Source: Zavarzinia sp. (lineage in GTDB: Bacteria > Pseudomonadota > Alphaproteobacteria > Zavarziniales > Zavarziniaceae). Taken from it: a DNA stretch of 10,390 nucleotides. Position numbers and translations under genes: made by a program. Each line of letters starts with the position of its first letter. Within the stretch, counting starts at the first letter, position 1. Positions 1 to 6,344 of the stretch are shown in pieces. The stretch spans positions 1 through 10,390 of the forward strand of contig JAQVKV010000037.1 of the NCBI GenBank assembly GCA_028694545.1, written 5' to 3'. Below the pieces are notes generated by a model. That model was not told where the DNA came from, did no database searches, and saw only the letters and a program-made list of their open reading frames with translations.

Positions 1-1179
1 GGCGTCGAGATCCAGCACGCCACCACCACAGCCCTGGCTCTGCCCCGCCATGATGCGGCCGCCGTTCGGGCAGGTGACCACGAGATCGAGATCCGCCTCG
101 TTGTCCCATGCCAGAATGAATTCCAGCCGGCCGCTGCGCCCGCCACGCTCCTCGACCCTGCGGCGGTCTTCCGCCACCTGCTCGGATTCACGCGGCGGCG
201 GGGCTTCCGCGCGGGGCGGCGGTTCAGGCCTGGTTTCGGGCACTGGCGGTGTCGGTTCCGGTTCGGGCGGCACGGGCTCGGGCGGCACGGGCTCGGGCGT
301 TGGGGCCGGAACCGGCGCGGGTGGTGTTTCCGGGATGGCCGGGCGACAGGCCGCCGCCTTTTCCGCCAACCGGCGTTCCACCTCGGAGAGGTCACGGCGC
401 AGGGCCTGCTCCTGGCTCTCGAGATCGCGCAATTCGGTCACCAGCGCGGTTTCCGCCTCCGGCACTTCGCAGACCAGCGCCGGCGGATCGATCAGCGCCG
501 AAAGCCAGCCACGCTCATAGGCCCAGACCGCGATCGTGCCGAGGGCCAGGAAAAGAAGTGCCGCCAACGTCACCGCCAGTGGCCAGGTCCAGGGCCAGGG
601 CGCGCGGGCCGCCACCGCCGCCGGAATGCCGATGACAGTTCCAGCCGTAGCGGTTGTTCCCGTCACAGCCCCGGTCGCCGGCGCGGCCTGCGGGATCACG
701 GGGGCGAAACCGAACAGAAGACCACGCGGCGGCGGCGCGCCGCGCCCGGTGGGATCCAGGGCCAGCGTGCCCCAGTCGGTCAGCACCGGCTGTTCGCCGA
801 CGACATAGACCCGGTCGAGGCCCGGCAATTCCAGGGCGGCGCCGAGCAGCGCCCCCAGCGTCCTTTCCGAATCGTCCGCGCTCACGTCCAGCCGGGCGGC
901 CTCGCCCCGCAGCGTGCCGATCAGCCGACCCAGCTCGCGCTGGATTTCCGCGCGCCGTTCCGGCGGCAGGTCGACATAGCGGGCGACGGGCCCTTCCGCG
1001 TCGCTGCTCCATTCGACGAAGGCGCCGGCGGCGCGCGGCCGCGCGAACAGCAGCGCATGGGCGGGGCCGAACCGGGCCTCGACATGGCGCACGATGTCAT
1101 CGTGCCCCGTAAGGGCCGGTTGCCCGCCGATCTCGATCGGCTGGACCCGGTCGGTCCTGGTCGTTGCGACAAGCGTCAT
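1..1179 (-). CDS. Membrane-anchored protein with proline-rich stalk and C-terminal YfaP/DUF2135-like start (partial)
   Basis: The frame is open for 393 codons from the ATG at 1179-1177 to the window edge, so the C-terminus is missing. Residues 1-190 form a soluble, probably cytoplasmic domain I do not recognise (VYVVGEQPVLTDWGTLALDP near 120-139). One hydrophobic helix follows at about 200-220, preceded by a Trp/Pro run (PWPWTWP, 194-200). Next come a charged heptad-like stretch (about 237-275, likely coiled coil), a Pro/Glu-rich linker with a duplicated EPVPP unit (283-330), and a domain beginning LEFILAWDNEADLDLVVTCP near 353-372. That last segment has the W-D...DLDL.V..P.G pattern of YfaP/DUF2135-like beta domains, which suggests a folded module on the far side of the membrane. 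The likeness is from memory of the pattern, not from a search. The gene is divergent from the CoA-binding gene. No clear ribosome binding site precedes the ATG. Function unknown. Confidence 0.75.
   Translation of the reverse strand, partial: MTLVATTRTDRVQPIEIGGQPALTGHDDIVRHVEARFGPAHALLFARPRAAGAFVEWSSDAEGPVARYVDLPPERRAEIQRELGRLIGTLRGEAARLDVSADDSERTLGALLGAALELPGLDRVYVVGEQPVLTDWGTLALDPTGRGAPPPRGLLFGFAPVIPQAAPATGAVTGTTATAGTVIGIPAAVAARAPWPWTWPLAVTLAALLFLALGTIAVWAYERGWLSALIDPPALVCEVPEAETALVTELRDLESQEQALRRDLSEVERRLAEKAAACRPAIPETPPAPVPAPTPEPVPPEPVPPEPEPTPPVPETRPEPPPRAEAPPPRESEQVAEDRRRVEERGGRSGRLEFILAWDNEADLDLVVTCPNGGRIMAGQSQGCGGGVLDLDA
265..294. repeat. 15-bp tandem repeat, two copies, in the proline-rich linker
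   Basis: The unit gggcggcacgggctc occurs twice without a gap (265-279, 280-294). It is in frame and duplicates a five-residue EPVPP block in the stalk of the minus-strand protein, so copy changes would lengthen or shorten the linker without breaking the frame. Confidence 0.8.
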
Positions 1180-1183
1180 GATC

Positions 1184-1223
1184 GCCCGTGTGTAACCCTC
1201 GCGGCCCGTGTGTGACCCTCGCG
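1184..1223. repeat. 20-bp tandem repeat in a divergent intergenic region
   Basis: Two adjacent 20-bp copies (1184-1203 and 1204-1223) differ at one base: gcccgtgtgtaaccctcgcg against gcccgtgtgtgaccctcgcg. They begin 5 bp upstream of the minus-strand gene's ATG, inside the 144-bp region between two divergent genes. They could be a repeated regulator site or a simple slippage duplication; the sequence does not decide. Confidence 0.75.
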
Positions 1224-1323
1224 GGTAGAGCCGGCCGGCAGTCTAGACGATGCGGCGGGCGACGCACAGTGATTGACGCCACTCCGCCTTGGAGGTCAAC
1301 TCCCGCCACCCGAGGAGGTTCCC

Positions 1324-1743
1324 ATGCCCTATCCGACCGACGACGCCGTGATCCGCCACCTGCTCACCGACAGCAAGGTGATCGCCCTCGTGGGCGCCAG
1401 CGCCAATCCCGCCCGCCCCGCCAATGAAGTCATGGAATACATGCTGCGCCTGGGCTATCGCGTGATCCCGGTAAACCCGGGCCAGGCCGGCAAGACCATT
1501 CACGGACAGCCTGTCGTCGCCCGCCTCGCCGACATCACGGAGCCGGTCGACATGGTCGACATCTTCCGCGAGCGCAGCGCCATCCCCGGCGTCGTCGACG
1601 AGGCGATCGCCATCGGCGCGAAATCGGTCTGGATGCAATTGGGCCTCGCCGACGAAGGCGCCCGGGACAAGGCGGAAGCCGCCGGCCTCACCGTCGTCAT
1701 GGACCGCTGTCCCAAGATCGAGATCCCGCGCCTCGGCCTTTAA
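1324..1743 (+). CDS. CoA-binding domain protein, YccU type
   Basis: A 139-residue, single-domain Rossmann protein of the CoA_binding_2 (YccU) family. The nucleotide-binding loop VGASANPARPANEV is at 23-36, VNPGQAGKTIHG at 50-61, VDMVDIFR at 75-82, WMQLG at 103-107 and DRCPKIE at 127-133, the usual order and length of the family. Members bind CoA-like nucleotides; the cellular role is not established. I chose the ATG at 1324 because GAGGAGG lies at 1312-1318, five bases upstream; a longer frame from 1273 lacks such a site. The protein is probably cytoplasmic. The gene is followed in the same direction by metY after 108 bp. I recall this pairing from other alphaproteobacteria, which hints at a link to sulfur amino acid metabolism. 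metY may nevertheless have its own promoter in the AT-rich gap. Confidence 0.9.
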   Translation: MPYPTDDAVIRHLLTDSKVIALVGASANPARPANEVMEYMLRLGYRVIPVNPGQAGKTIHGQPVVARLADITEPVDMVDIFRERSAIPGVVDEAIAIGAKSVWMQLGLADEGARDKAEAAGLTVVMDRCPKIEIPRLGL

Positions 1744-1762
1744 TACACCTTGAGTTTGTTGT

Positions 1763-1851
1763 TATAAATCCTAAACACCAATTCACCGGAAATAATTGGA
1801 CGGCACGGCGAAGCCTCGCCAGAATGGCCGTCCTATCAGTGGAGACAGGGA
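1763..1851 (+). promoter_or_regulatory. metY leader: -10-like box, two dyads and a Shine-Dalgarno
   Basis: The gap before metY is AT-rich at its left end, with TATAAA at 1763-1768 as the best -10; the matching -35 (TTAATA, 1740-1745) is weak. Downstream, CCAATT (1778-1783) and AATTGG (1794-1799) form a perfect dyad with a 10-base spacer. It overlaps by two bases a second stem, GGACGGC (1798-1804) with GCCGTCC (1827-1833), whose loop holds an inner ggcg/cgcc stem (1807-1820). GGAG at 1841-1844 lies seven bases before the metY ATG and is left unpaired by both stems. The first dyad could be a regulator site or RNA. I could not match the stretch to the SAM-II or SAH riboswitch consensus as I remember them. 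Confidence 0.4.
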
Positions 1852-3129
1852 ATGAGCGAGCATAAGCCAGCCTTTGAAACCAGGACCGTCCATGCCGGCG
1901 CGGCGCCGGACCCCGCCACCAAGGCGCGGGTGACGCCGATCTACCAGACCGCGTCCTATGTCTTCGACGATGTCGACCATGCGGCGTCGCTGTTCGGCCT
2001 GCAGGCGTTCGGCAACATCTATACCCGCATCATGAACCCGACCAACGCGGTGCTGGAATCGCGCATCGCCGACCTCGAGGGCGGCACGGCGGCCCTTGCC
2101 GTCGCCTCGGGCCATGCGGCGCAATTCCTCGTCTTCCATACCCTGCTCTCTCCGGGCGACAAGTTCCTCGCCTCGCGCAAGCTCTATGGCGGCTCGATCA
2201 ACCAGTTCGGGGAGAGCTTCAAGTCCTTCGGCTGGGAAGTGATCTGGGTCGATGGAGATGACCCGCAGAATTTCGAACGCGCCTTCGTGCCGGGGGTCAA
2301 GGCCATCTTCGTCGAGTCGATCGCCAATCCGGGCGGCGTCGTCACCGACCTCGACCCGATCGGCGAGATCGCGAAGAAGCACCATGTGCCCCTGATCGTC
2401 GACAATACGCTGGCGACCCCCTATCTGGTCCGCCCCTTCGAGCATGGCGCCAACATCGTCGTCCATTCGGCGACCAAGTTCCTGGATGGCCATGGCAATT
2501 CGATCGGTGGCCTGATCGTCGACGGCGGCAACTTCGACTGGCTGGCAGATGACAAATATCCCCTGCTGTCGAAGCCGAACGCGTCCTACGCCGGGCTGGA
2601 ACTGGGCAAGACCTTCGGCAACATCACCTTCGCCATAGCCGCCCGCGTGCTTGGCCTGCGTGACCTCGGGCCCTCCCTGTCGCCCATGAATGCCTTCCTG
2701 ATCCTGACGGGCATGGAGACGCTGGCGCTGCGCATGGAACGGCACACGGCCAATGCGCTCGCCGTCGCGAAGCACCTGGCAAGCCATGACAAGGTGGCAT
2801 GGGTTTCCTACGCCGGACTCGAGGGCGACAAATACCACGCGCTGCAGCAGAAATATGCGCCGAAGGGCGCCGGCGCCGTCTTCACCTTCGGGCTGAAGGG
2901 CGGTTACGACGCCGGCGTCGCCCTGGTGCAGAAGGTGAAACTGTTCTCTCACCTCGCCAATATCGGCGACGTGCGCAGCCTGGTCATCCACCCGGCCTCG
3001 ACCACCCACAAGCAGCTGACGCCCGCCCAGCGCGCGGCGGCCGGTGCGGGCGATGACGTGGTGCGCCTGTCGATCGGTATCGAGAACGTGGCCGACATCA
3101 TCGCCGACCTGGATCAGGCGCTCGCCTGA
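1852..3129 (+). CDS. metY: O-acetylhomoserine sulfhydrylase (PLP-dependent)
   Basis: A 425-residue enzyme of the Cys/Met-metabolism PLP family. It replaces the acetyl group of O-acetyl-L-homoserine with sulfide to give L-homocysteine and acetate, feeding methionine synthesis in the cytoplasm. The N-terminal TRTVHAG...P(I)YQTAS signature (11-34) is followed by NIYTRIMNPTNAVLE (55-69), the cofactor phosphate-binding SGHAAQ (86-91), the PLP-stacking Tyr in LYGGS (Y112), the pyridine-nitrogen Asp in IVDNTLATP (D184) and the Schiff-base lysine in HSATKFLDGHG (K209). Length and the VHSATKFLDGHGN form favour MetY over cystathionine gamma-synthase or MetZ, which are nearer 390-400 residues. The ATG at 1852 has GGAG seven bases upstream. 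It follows the CoA-binding gene and converges on the MFS gene, leaving 4 bp between stops. Confidence 0.93.
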   Translation: MSEHKPAFETRTVHAGAAPDPATKARVTPIYQTASYVFDDVDHAASLFGLQAFGNIYTRIMNPTNAVLESRIADLEGGTAALAVASGHAAQFLVFHTLLSPGDKFLASRKLYGGSINQFGESFKSFGWEVIWVDGDDPQNFERAFVPGVKAIFVESIANPGGVVTDLDPIGEIAKKHHVPLIVDNTLATPYLVRPFEHGANIVVHSATKFLDGHGNSIGGLIVDGGNFDWLADDKYPLLSKPNASYAGLELGKTFGNITFAIAARVLGLRDLGPSLSPMNAFLILTGMETLALRMERHTANALAVAKHLASHDKVAWVSYAGLEGDKYHALQQKYAPKGAGAVFTFGLKGGYDAGVALVQKVKLFSHLANIGDVRSLVIHPASTTHKQLTPAQRAAAGAGDDVVRLSIGIENVADIIADLDQALA

Positions 3130-3133
3130 TCCC

Positions 3134-4354
3134 CTACTCTGCCGGGGCGACCGCCGCCTTCACGGGACGGTCGCCCGGCAGCATCAGGCAGAACAGCGCG
3201 GCGATGCCGGCGAAACCCGCCAGCACCACCAGCAGCCCGTCGAGCGAGCCGGTCAACCGGTGGATGACGGGCACGAGGCTGACGCCGAGCGAAGAAACGC
3301 CCAGCGTCAGCACGAATTTGGCGCCAAAGGCCCGGCCCCGCCACTTCGCCGGCGTATAGCGCGCCAGCAGCGTATTCTCCGCCGGCTGGCCGCCGACATT
3401 GAACGAAATCATCACAGCCGCGACCCCCACCAGCGCCGAGCCCGACAGGAAGACGGCGAGCAGGATCACCGGGATCTGCAGGAGCTGCGAGGCGAGATAG
3501 ATCATGCGCGGCGGAAAGCGGTCCGCCAGCTCGCCCCCCAGATATTGGCTGAGCGCCGAAACCAGATAGACGGCGGAGACCAGCAGGCCGATGCCAAAGG
3601 TACTGTCGACGAGGCCCCCTGCCCGCTCCTCGAAGATCTTGGGCAGGCCGACGGAGGTTGACTGGAAGATCAGCCCGGTCATCAGCATGGTGACCGACAG
3701 CACCCAGAACACGCGCTTCACCTCGCCCCGCCCCGGTTCGGCTGAAGGGGCGACGTCATGGGCGACGTCGTAAATCCGGCCGCGCGACATCAGCCAGATG
3801 AAGCCCAGCCCGACGGCGATCGAAACCGTCCCCGGCACCATGAAGGCCGCGCGCCAGCCCCAGCGATCCGCGAGAAAGCCGGCGACCACGGCGGCGGCGG
3901 CCGTGCCGAGCGAACCGAAGATGCCGTTGATGCCAAGCGCCCGGCCCCGGTTCGCGGCATTCCGCACCAGCCAGGCGATGCCGACCGGATGATAGATCGA
4001 TGCGAAGAGGCCGATGGCGGCGAGGCCAAGGGTGATTTCGGTCAGGTCGGTGGCGAAACCGGTCGCGATCGCGGCGACGCCGAGGCCGATGAAGAAGACC
4101 GCGATCATGCCCGGCGCGCTCCAGCGATCGCCCAGCCAGCCCGCCGGAATGGCGCCGGCCCCGAACATCACGAACAGCGGGATCGAGGCCCAGGCCAGCG
4201 TGTCGTAGGGCAGGCCCCAGTCCTTCTCGACCGCCAGCACCACGGTCGCATAGAGCAGGGTGAAGAGATGGGAAAAGCTGTGCGCGACACTGGAGAAGCC
4301 AAGGCCCAGGGTCGCGGAGCGAGGGGTGGCGGAGTGGGAGGCGGCCGTCGTCAT
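3134..4354 (-). CDS. MFS transporter, fosmidomycin-resistance-like
   Basis: A 406-residue inner-membrane protein of the major facilitator superfamily, with two six-helix halves. The motif-A-like loop GWLGDRWSAPGM lies at 72-83 between helices 2 and 3, and GGELADRFPPRMIY is its counterpart in the second half. The segments IYHPVGIAWL (120-129) and RGRALGINGIFGSLG (136-150) resemble the fosmidomycin-resistance (Fsr) group of drug:proton antiporters, where a YHP...G motif is typical. A charged cytoplasmic loop (about 190-213) joins the halves. The substrate cannot be read from the sequence; efflux of a small organic molecule is an inference. The ATG at 4354 lacks a strong Shine-Dalgarno. The gene lies 100 bp after the ctaA stop on the same strand, with an 18-bp repeat between, and ends 4 bp from metY on the other strand. 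Confidence 0.85.
   Translation of the reverse strand: MTTAASHSATPRSATLGLGFSSVAHSFSHLFTLLYATVVLAVEKDWGLPYDTLAWASIPLFVMFGAGAIPAGWLGDRWSAPGMIAVFFIGLGVAAIATGFATDLTEITLGLAAIGLFASIYHPVGIAWLVRNAANRGRALGINGIFGSLGTAAAAVVAGFLADRWGWRAAFMVPGTVSIAVGLGFIWLMSRGRIYDVAHDVAPSAEPGRGEVKRVFWVLSVTMLMTGLIFQSTSVGLPKIFEERAGGLVDSTFGIGLLVSAVYLVSALSQYLGGELADRFPPRMIYLASQLLQIPVILLAVFLSGSALVGVAAVMISFNVGGQPAENTLLARYTPAKWRGRAFGAKFVLTLGVSSLGVSLVPVIHRLTGSLDGLLVVLAGFAGIAALFCLMLPGDRPVKAAVAPAE
3141..3179. terminator. Stable hairpin just after metY, inside the 3' end of the convergent MFS gene
   Basis: GCCGGGGCGACCG (3141-3153) pairs with CGGTCGCCCGGC (3168-3179): twelve base pairs with one bulged G and a 14-base loop. It starts 12 bp after the metY stop and sits in the last codons of the MFS gene. 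With only 4 bp between the stops, this is the obvious place for metY transcription to end. No T-tract follows on either strand, so it may act as a 3'-end stabiliser instead. Confidence 0.45.
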
Positions 4355-4405
4355 GCCGCCACTCTGCGCGACCGGCGCCTGCTTGTCACATGCCGGATCA
4401 GCAGA

Positions 4406-4465
4406 CCCGGCCAGCGCCTCAGGCCCGGCCAGCGCCTCAGGCCCGGCCAGCGCCTCAGGCCCGGC
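4406..4465. repeat. 18-bp tandem repeat, 3.3 copies, over the ctaA stop codon
   Basis: The unit cccggccagcgcctcagg occurs three times without a mismatch (4406-4423, 4424-4441, 4442-4459), followed by a partial cccggc (4460-4465). The unit is a multiple of three and contains TCA, so on the minus strand each copy carries an in-frame TGA (4455-4457, which ends ctaA, then 4437-4439 and 4419-4421). The array fills about half of the 100-bp gap between ctaA and the MFS gene. Perfect identity suggests recent slippage. Confidence 0.9.
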
Positions 4466-5519
4466 GCAGGCGATGCATCAGGTTGAGCGCCAGGGTGAAG
4501 AGGACGAAGGCGCCGGCCTGATGCACGGCGCCAAGCCAGACCGGGACCACGGCGATCAGAGTCCATATGCCGAGCAGGACCTGCGCCACCACGGCGACAG
4601 CGACGGCGACAGCGGCGCCGGCAGCGACCGGCACCCGCATGCGGACGCGTAGCGCCAGGGCGATCATGACAACGGCCACCAGAATGGCGAAATGGCGATG
4701 AAGGAATTGCGCGGTGATATTGTTCTCGAACGGGTCGATCCAGGCCGGCACCGTGGTGAACAGTCCGGCCGGCACCCAGTCCCCGTCCATCAGCGGCCAG
4801 GTATTGTAGGCAAGGCCGGCGTCGAGCCCGGCGACGAAGGCGCCGAGCACGATCTGCACGAAGACCAGCAGGATGGAAACCCCAGCCACCGCCGCGAGCC
4901 CTGGTGCCACGATCCGCGCCACCCTGCCCCGCCAGAGATCCAGCGCGGTCCAGAACACCGACGCGTGGATGATGAAAGCGAGCGAGAGATGAGCCGCCAG
5001 CCGGTATTGCGAGACCGAGATGCGCTCGCTCAGGCCGGACGCCACCATGAACCAGCCAAGCGCCCCCTGCGCCCCGCCGAGCAGGAGAATCCCGCCCAGA
5101 CGCCAGGCCATGGGCCGGTCCAGCTTGCCGCGCAGCAGGAACCACAGATAGGGCACGAGGAAGACGAAGCCGATGAGCCGGCCGAGCAGGCGATGCGCCC
5201 ATTCGAACCAGAAGATCCGCTTGAACTCGTCCAAGGTCATGCCCTTGTTGAGCTGCTCGTACTGCGGGATCTGGCGATAGTTGGCGAATTCCTGTTCCCA
5301 GGCTTCCGCCGACAGGGGTGGCAGGGCGCCGGTCACCGGCTTCCATTCGGTGATGGAGAGACCGGAATCCGTGAGCCGCGTCACCCCGCCCAGCACGACC
5401 ATGGCCAGCAGCAGGAAGGAAACGAAGAACAGCCAGCGTGCCACCGCCCGCTGCGACTCCGTGCCGCCAACGTGTCCTTGCGCTTGCGACTGCCCCCGCA
5501 TCATGCCGGCAATGCTCAT
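4455..5519 (-). CDS. ctaA: Heme A synthase, Cox15/CtaA family
   Basis: A 354-residue inner-membrane enzyme that oxidises the C8 methyl of heme O to the formyl group of heme A, the cofactor of aa3-type cytochrome c oxidase. About eight hydrophobic helices are visible. The start of the first, VVLGGVTRLTDSGLSITEWK (41-60), is a hallmark of the family. The heme-ligand histidines sit in the expected places: H109 in FEWAHRLLGR, H177 and H185 in the helix after QYRLAAH, H274 in FLHRH (H276 is close by) and H333 in AVHQAG. Length and the long loop between helices 1 and 2 fit the proteobacterial/mitochondrial Cox15 type rather than the short Bacillus type. The ATG at 5519 has GGGAG five bases upstream. 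Other oxidase assembly genes are not in the window, so ctaA stands apart. The stop lies in an 18-bp repeat. Confidence 0.93.
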   Translation of the reverse strand: MSIAGMMRGQSQAQGHVGGTESQRAVARWLFFVSFLLLAMVVLGGVTRLTDSGLSITEWKPVTGALPPLSAEAWEQEFANYRQIPQYEQLNKGMTLDEFKRIFWFEWAHRLLGRLIGFVFLVPYLWFLLRGKLDRPMAWRLGGILLLGGAQGALGWFMVASGLSERISVSQYRLAAHLSLAFIIHASVFWTALDLWRGRVARIVAPGLAAVAGVSILLVFVQIVLGAFVAGLDAGLAYNTWPLMDGDWVPAGLFTTVPAWIDPFENNITAQFLHRHFAILVAVVMIALALRVRMRVPVAAGAAVAVAVAVVAQVLLGIWTLIAVVPVWLGAVHQAGAFVLFTLALNLMHRLRRA

Positions 5520-5568
5520 GCCCGCTCCCGTTCTCTGGCGCGCCCGAAACCGGCGCCGCTGATGACCA

Positions 5569-5584
5569 GATGCCCCAAGGCATC
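5569..5584. other. Small hairpin between the TetR gene and ctaA
   Basis: GATGCC (5569-5574) and GGCATC (5579-5584) pair around a four-base loop in the 101-bp gap after the TetR stop. No T-tract follows on the minus strand, so it is a weak terminator candidate at best. It is the only structure I see in this gap. Confidence 0.25.
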
Positions 5585-5620
5585 CGGCGGTTCAAGATGT
5601 TTGGTGGGATACGGCCCCGT

Positions 5621-6292
5621 TCAGGCGGTAACGGCGGCGAAACCGGCGGCGCTGGCGACGGCGGCACCAAGGTCGAGGCGTTCGATCAGCCAGCGTCGCG
5701 CTTCGGGCCGGAGCCAGTCACCGAAACAGGCCAAATGCTGGACGATGCCCCAGTCCGACAGTCGGCCCGCATCCTCTTCCGCCAGCCGCATTTCGCGGAA
5801 CAGCTCGGGCGCGAAGCGGATGACGATGATCGAATTGGTCACCAGGGGCCCGATCCAGGCTTCCGGAATGTCGAGGTGGCCGGCCGCCTTCAGGGCACGG
5901 AAGAAACGCCCCATCTGGGCCCATGAGGCCTCATAAATGCCGCCAACCGCCGCCGCCATGCTGGCCGGGAATTCGCCGAAATCCGCGCGGTCACGGAAGA
6001 TGAAGCGAAAGGCGCGCACTTCCTCGGACAGCGCGGCGAGGAGACGGGCGTAGTCCTCCAGCACATCACCGGCGCCGGGCTCGATCGCGAGGCGCCCGCG
6101 CGTATACTCGACATAGCGTGCCGCGATCGCGTCCAGAAGGGCACGCTTGCTCTTGAAATGATACCACAGGTTGCCTTCGGCGATGCCGAGGTCCGCCGCC
6201 AGCTCGGCGGTGGTGACATTGCCGAAGTGCTTTTCGTTGAACAGCCGCAGGGCGGACTCGATGATGCGCTGGCGCGTATTCGGTTTGGCCAT
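5621..6292 (-). CDS. TetR/AcrR-family regulator, probable regulator of the adjacent CYP153 gene
   Basis: A 223-residue one-component regulator. The N-terminal TetR DNA-binding domain is clear: TRQRIIESALRLFNEKHFGN (6-25), the helix-turn-helix VTTAELAADLGIAEGNLWYHF (26-46), then KSKRALLDAIAARY (47-60). The remaining 160 residues are the helical ligand-binding and dimer domain, too variable to show the ligand. It lies 52 bp after the P450 stop on the same strand, so it could be read from the P450 promoter, which holds two TetR-like palindromes. If it binds there, it controls itself as well. A weak promoter of its own is possible in the gap (CTGACA 6322-6327, 16 bases, gattaa 6300-6305 read on the minus strand). 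No good Shine-Dalgarno precedes the ATG at 6292. Repression relieved by a P450 substrate is an inference. Confidence 0.88.
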   Translation of the reverse strand: MAKPNTRQRIIESALRLFNEKHFGNVTTAELAADLGIAEGNLWYHFKSKRALLDAIAARYVEYTRGRLAIEPGAGDVLEDYARLLAALSEEVRAFRFIFRDRADFGEFPASMAAAVGGIYEASWAQMGRFFRALKAAGHLDIPEAWIGPLVTNSIIVIRFAPELFREMRLAEEDAGRLSDWGIVQHLACFGDWLRPEARRWLIERLDLGAAVASAAGFAAVTA

Positions 6293-6344
6293 GGCGCACG
6301 ATTAATGCATCGAGCCCCCCCTGTCAGCCATCCTTTGGGACGGA

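Noticed and set aside
1744..1851. SAM-II or SAH riboswitch before metY
   Set aside because: The position is right, but I could not align the conserved bases or the pseudoknot pattern of either class as I remember them; kept only as an unnamed structured leader.
1783..3009. A 408-codon open frame on the minus strand opposite metY
   Set aside because: It is antisense to a gene with all catalytic residues intact; the translation is typical high-GC shadow sequence.
4351..5670. A 439-codon minus-strand frame overlapping ctaA in another phase
   Set aside because: ctaA, with its conserved histidines and helices, is in the other phase; this one is Arg/Ala/Gly-rich and has no domain.
4692..5936. A 414-codon open frame on the plus strand across ctaA and the TetR gene
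   Set aside because: It runs antisense through two recognisable genes and the gap between them, with no family pattern or Shine-Dalgarno.
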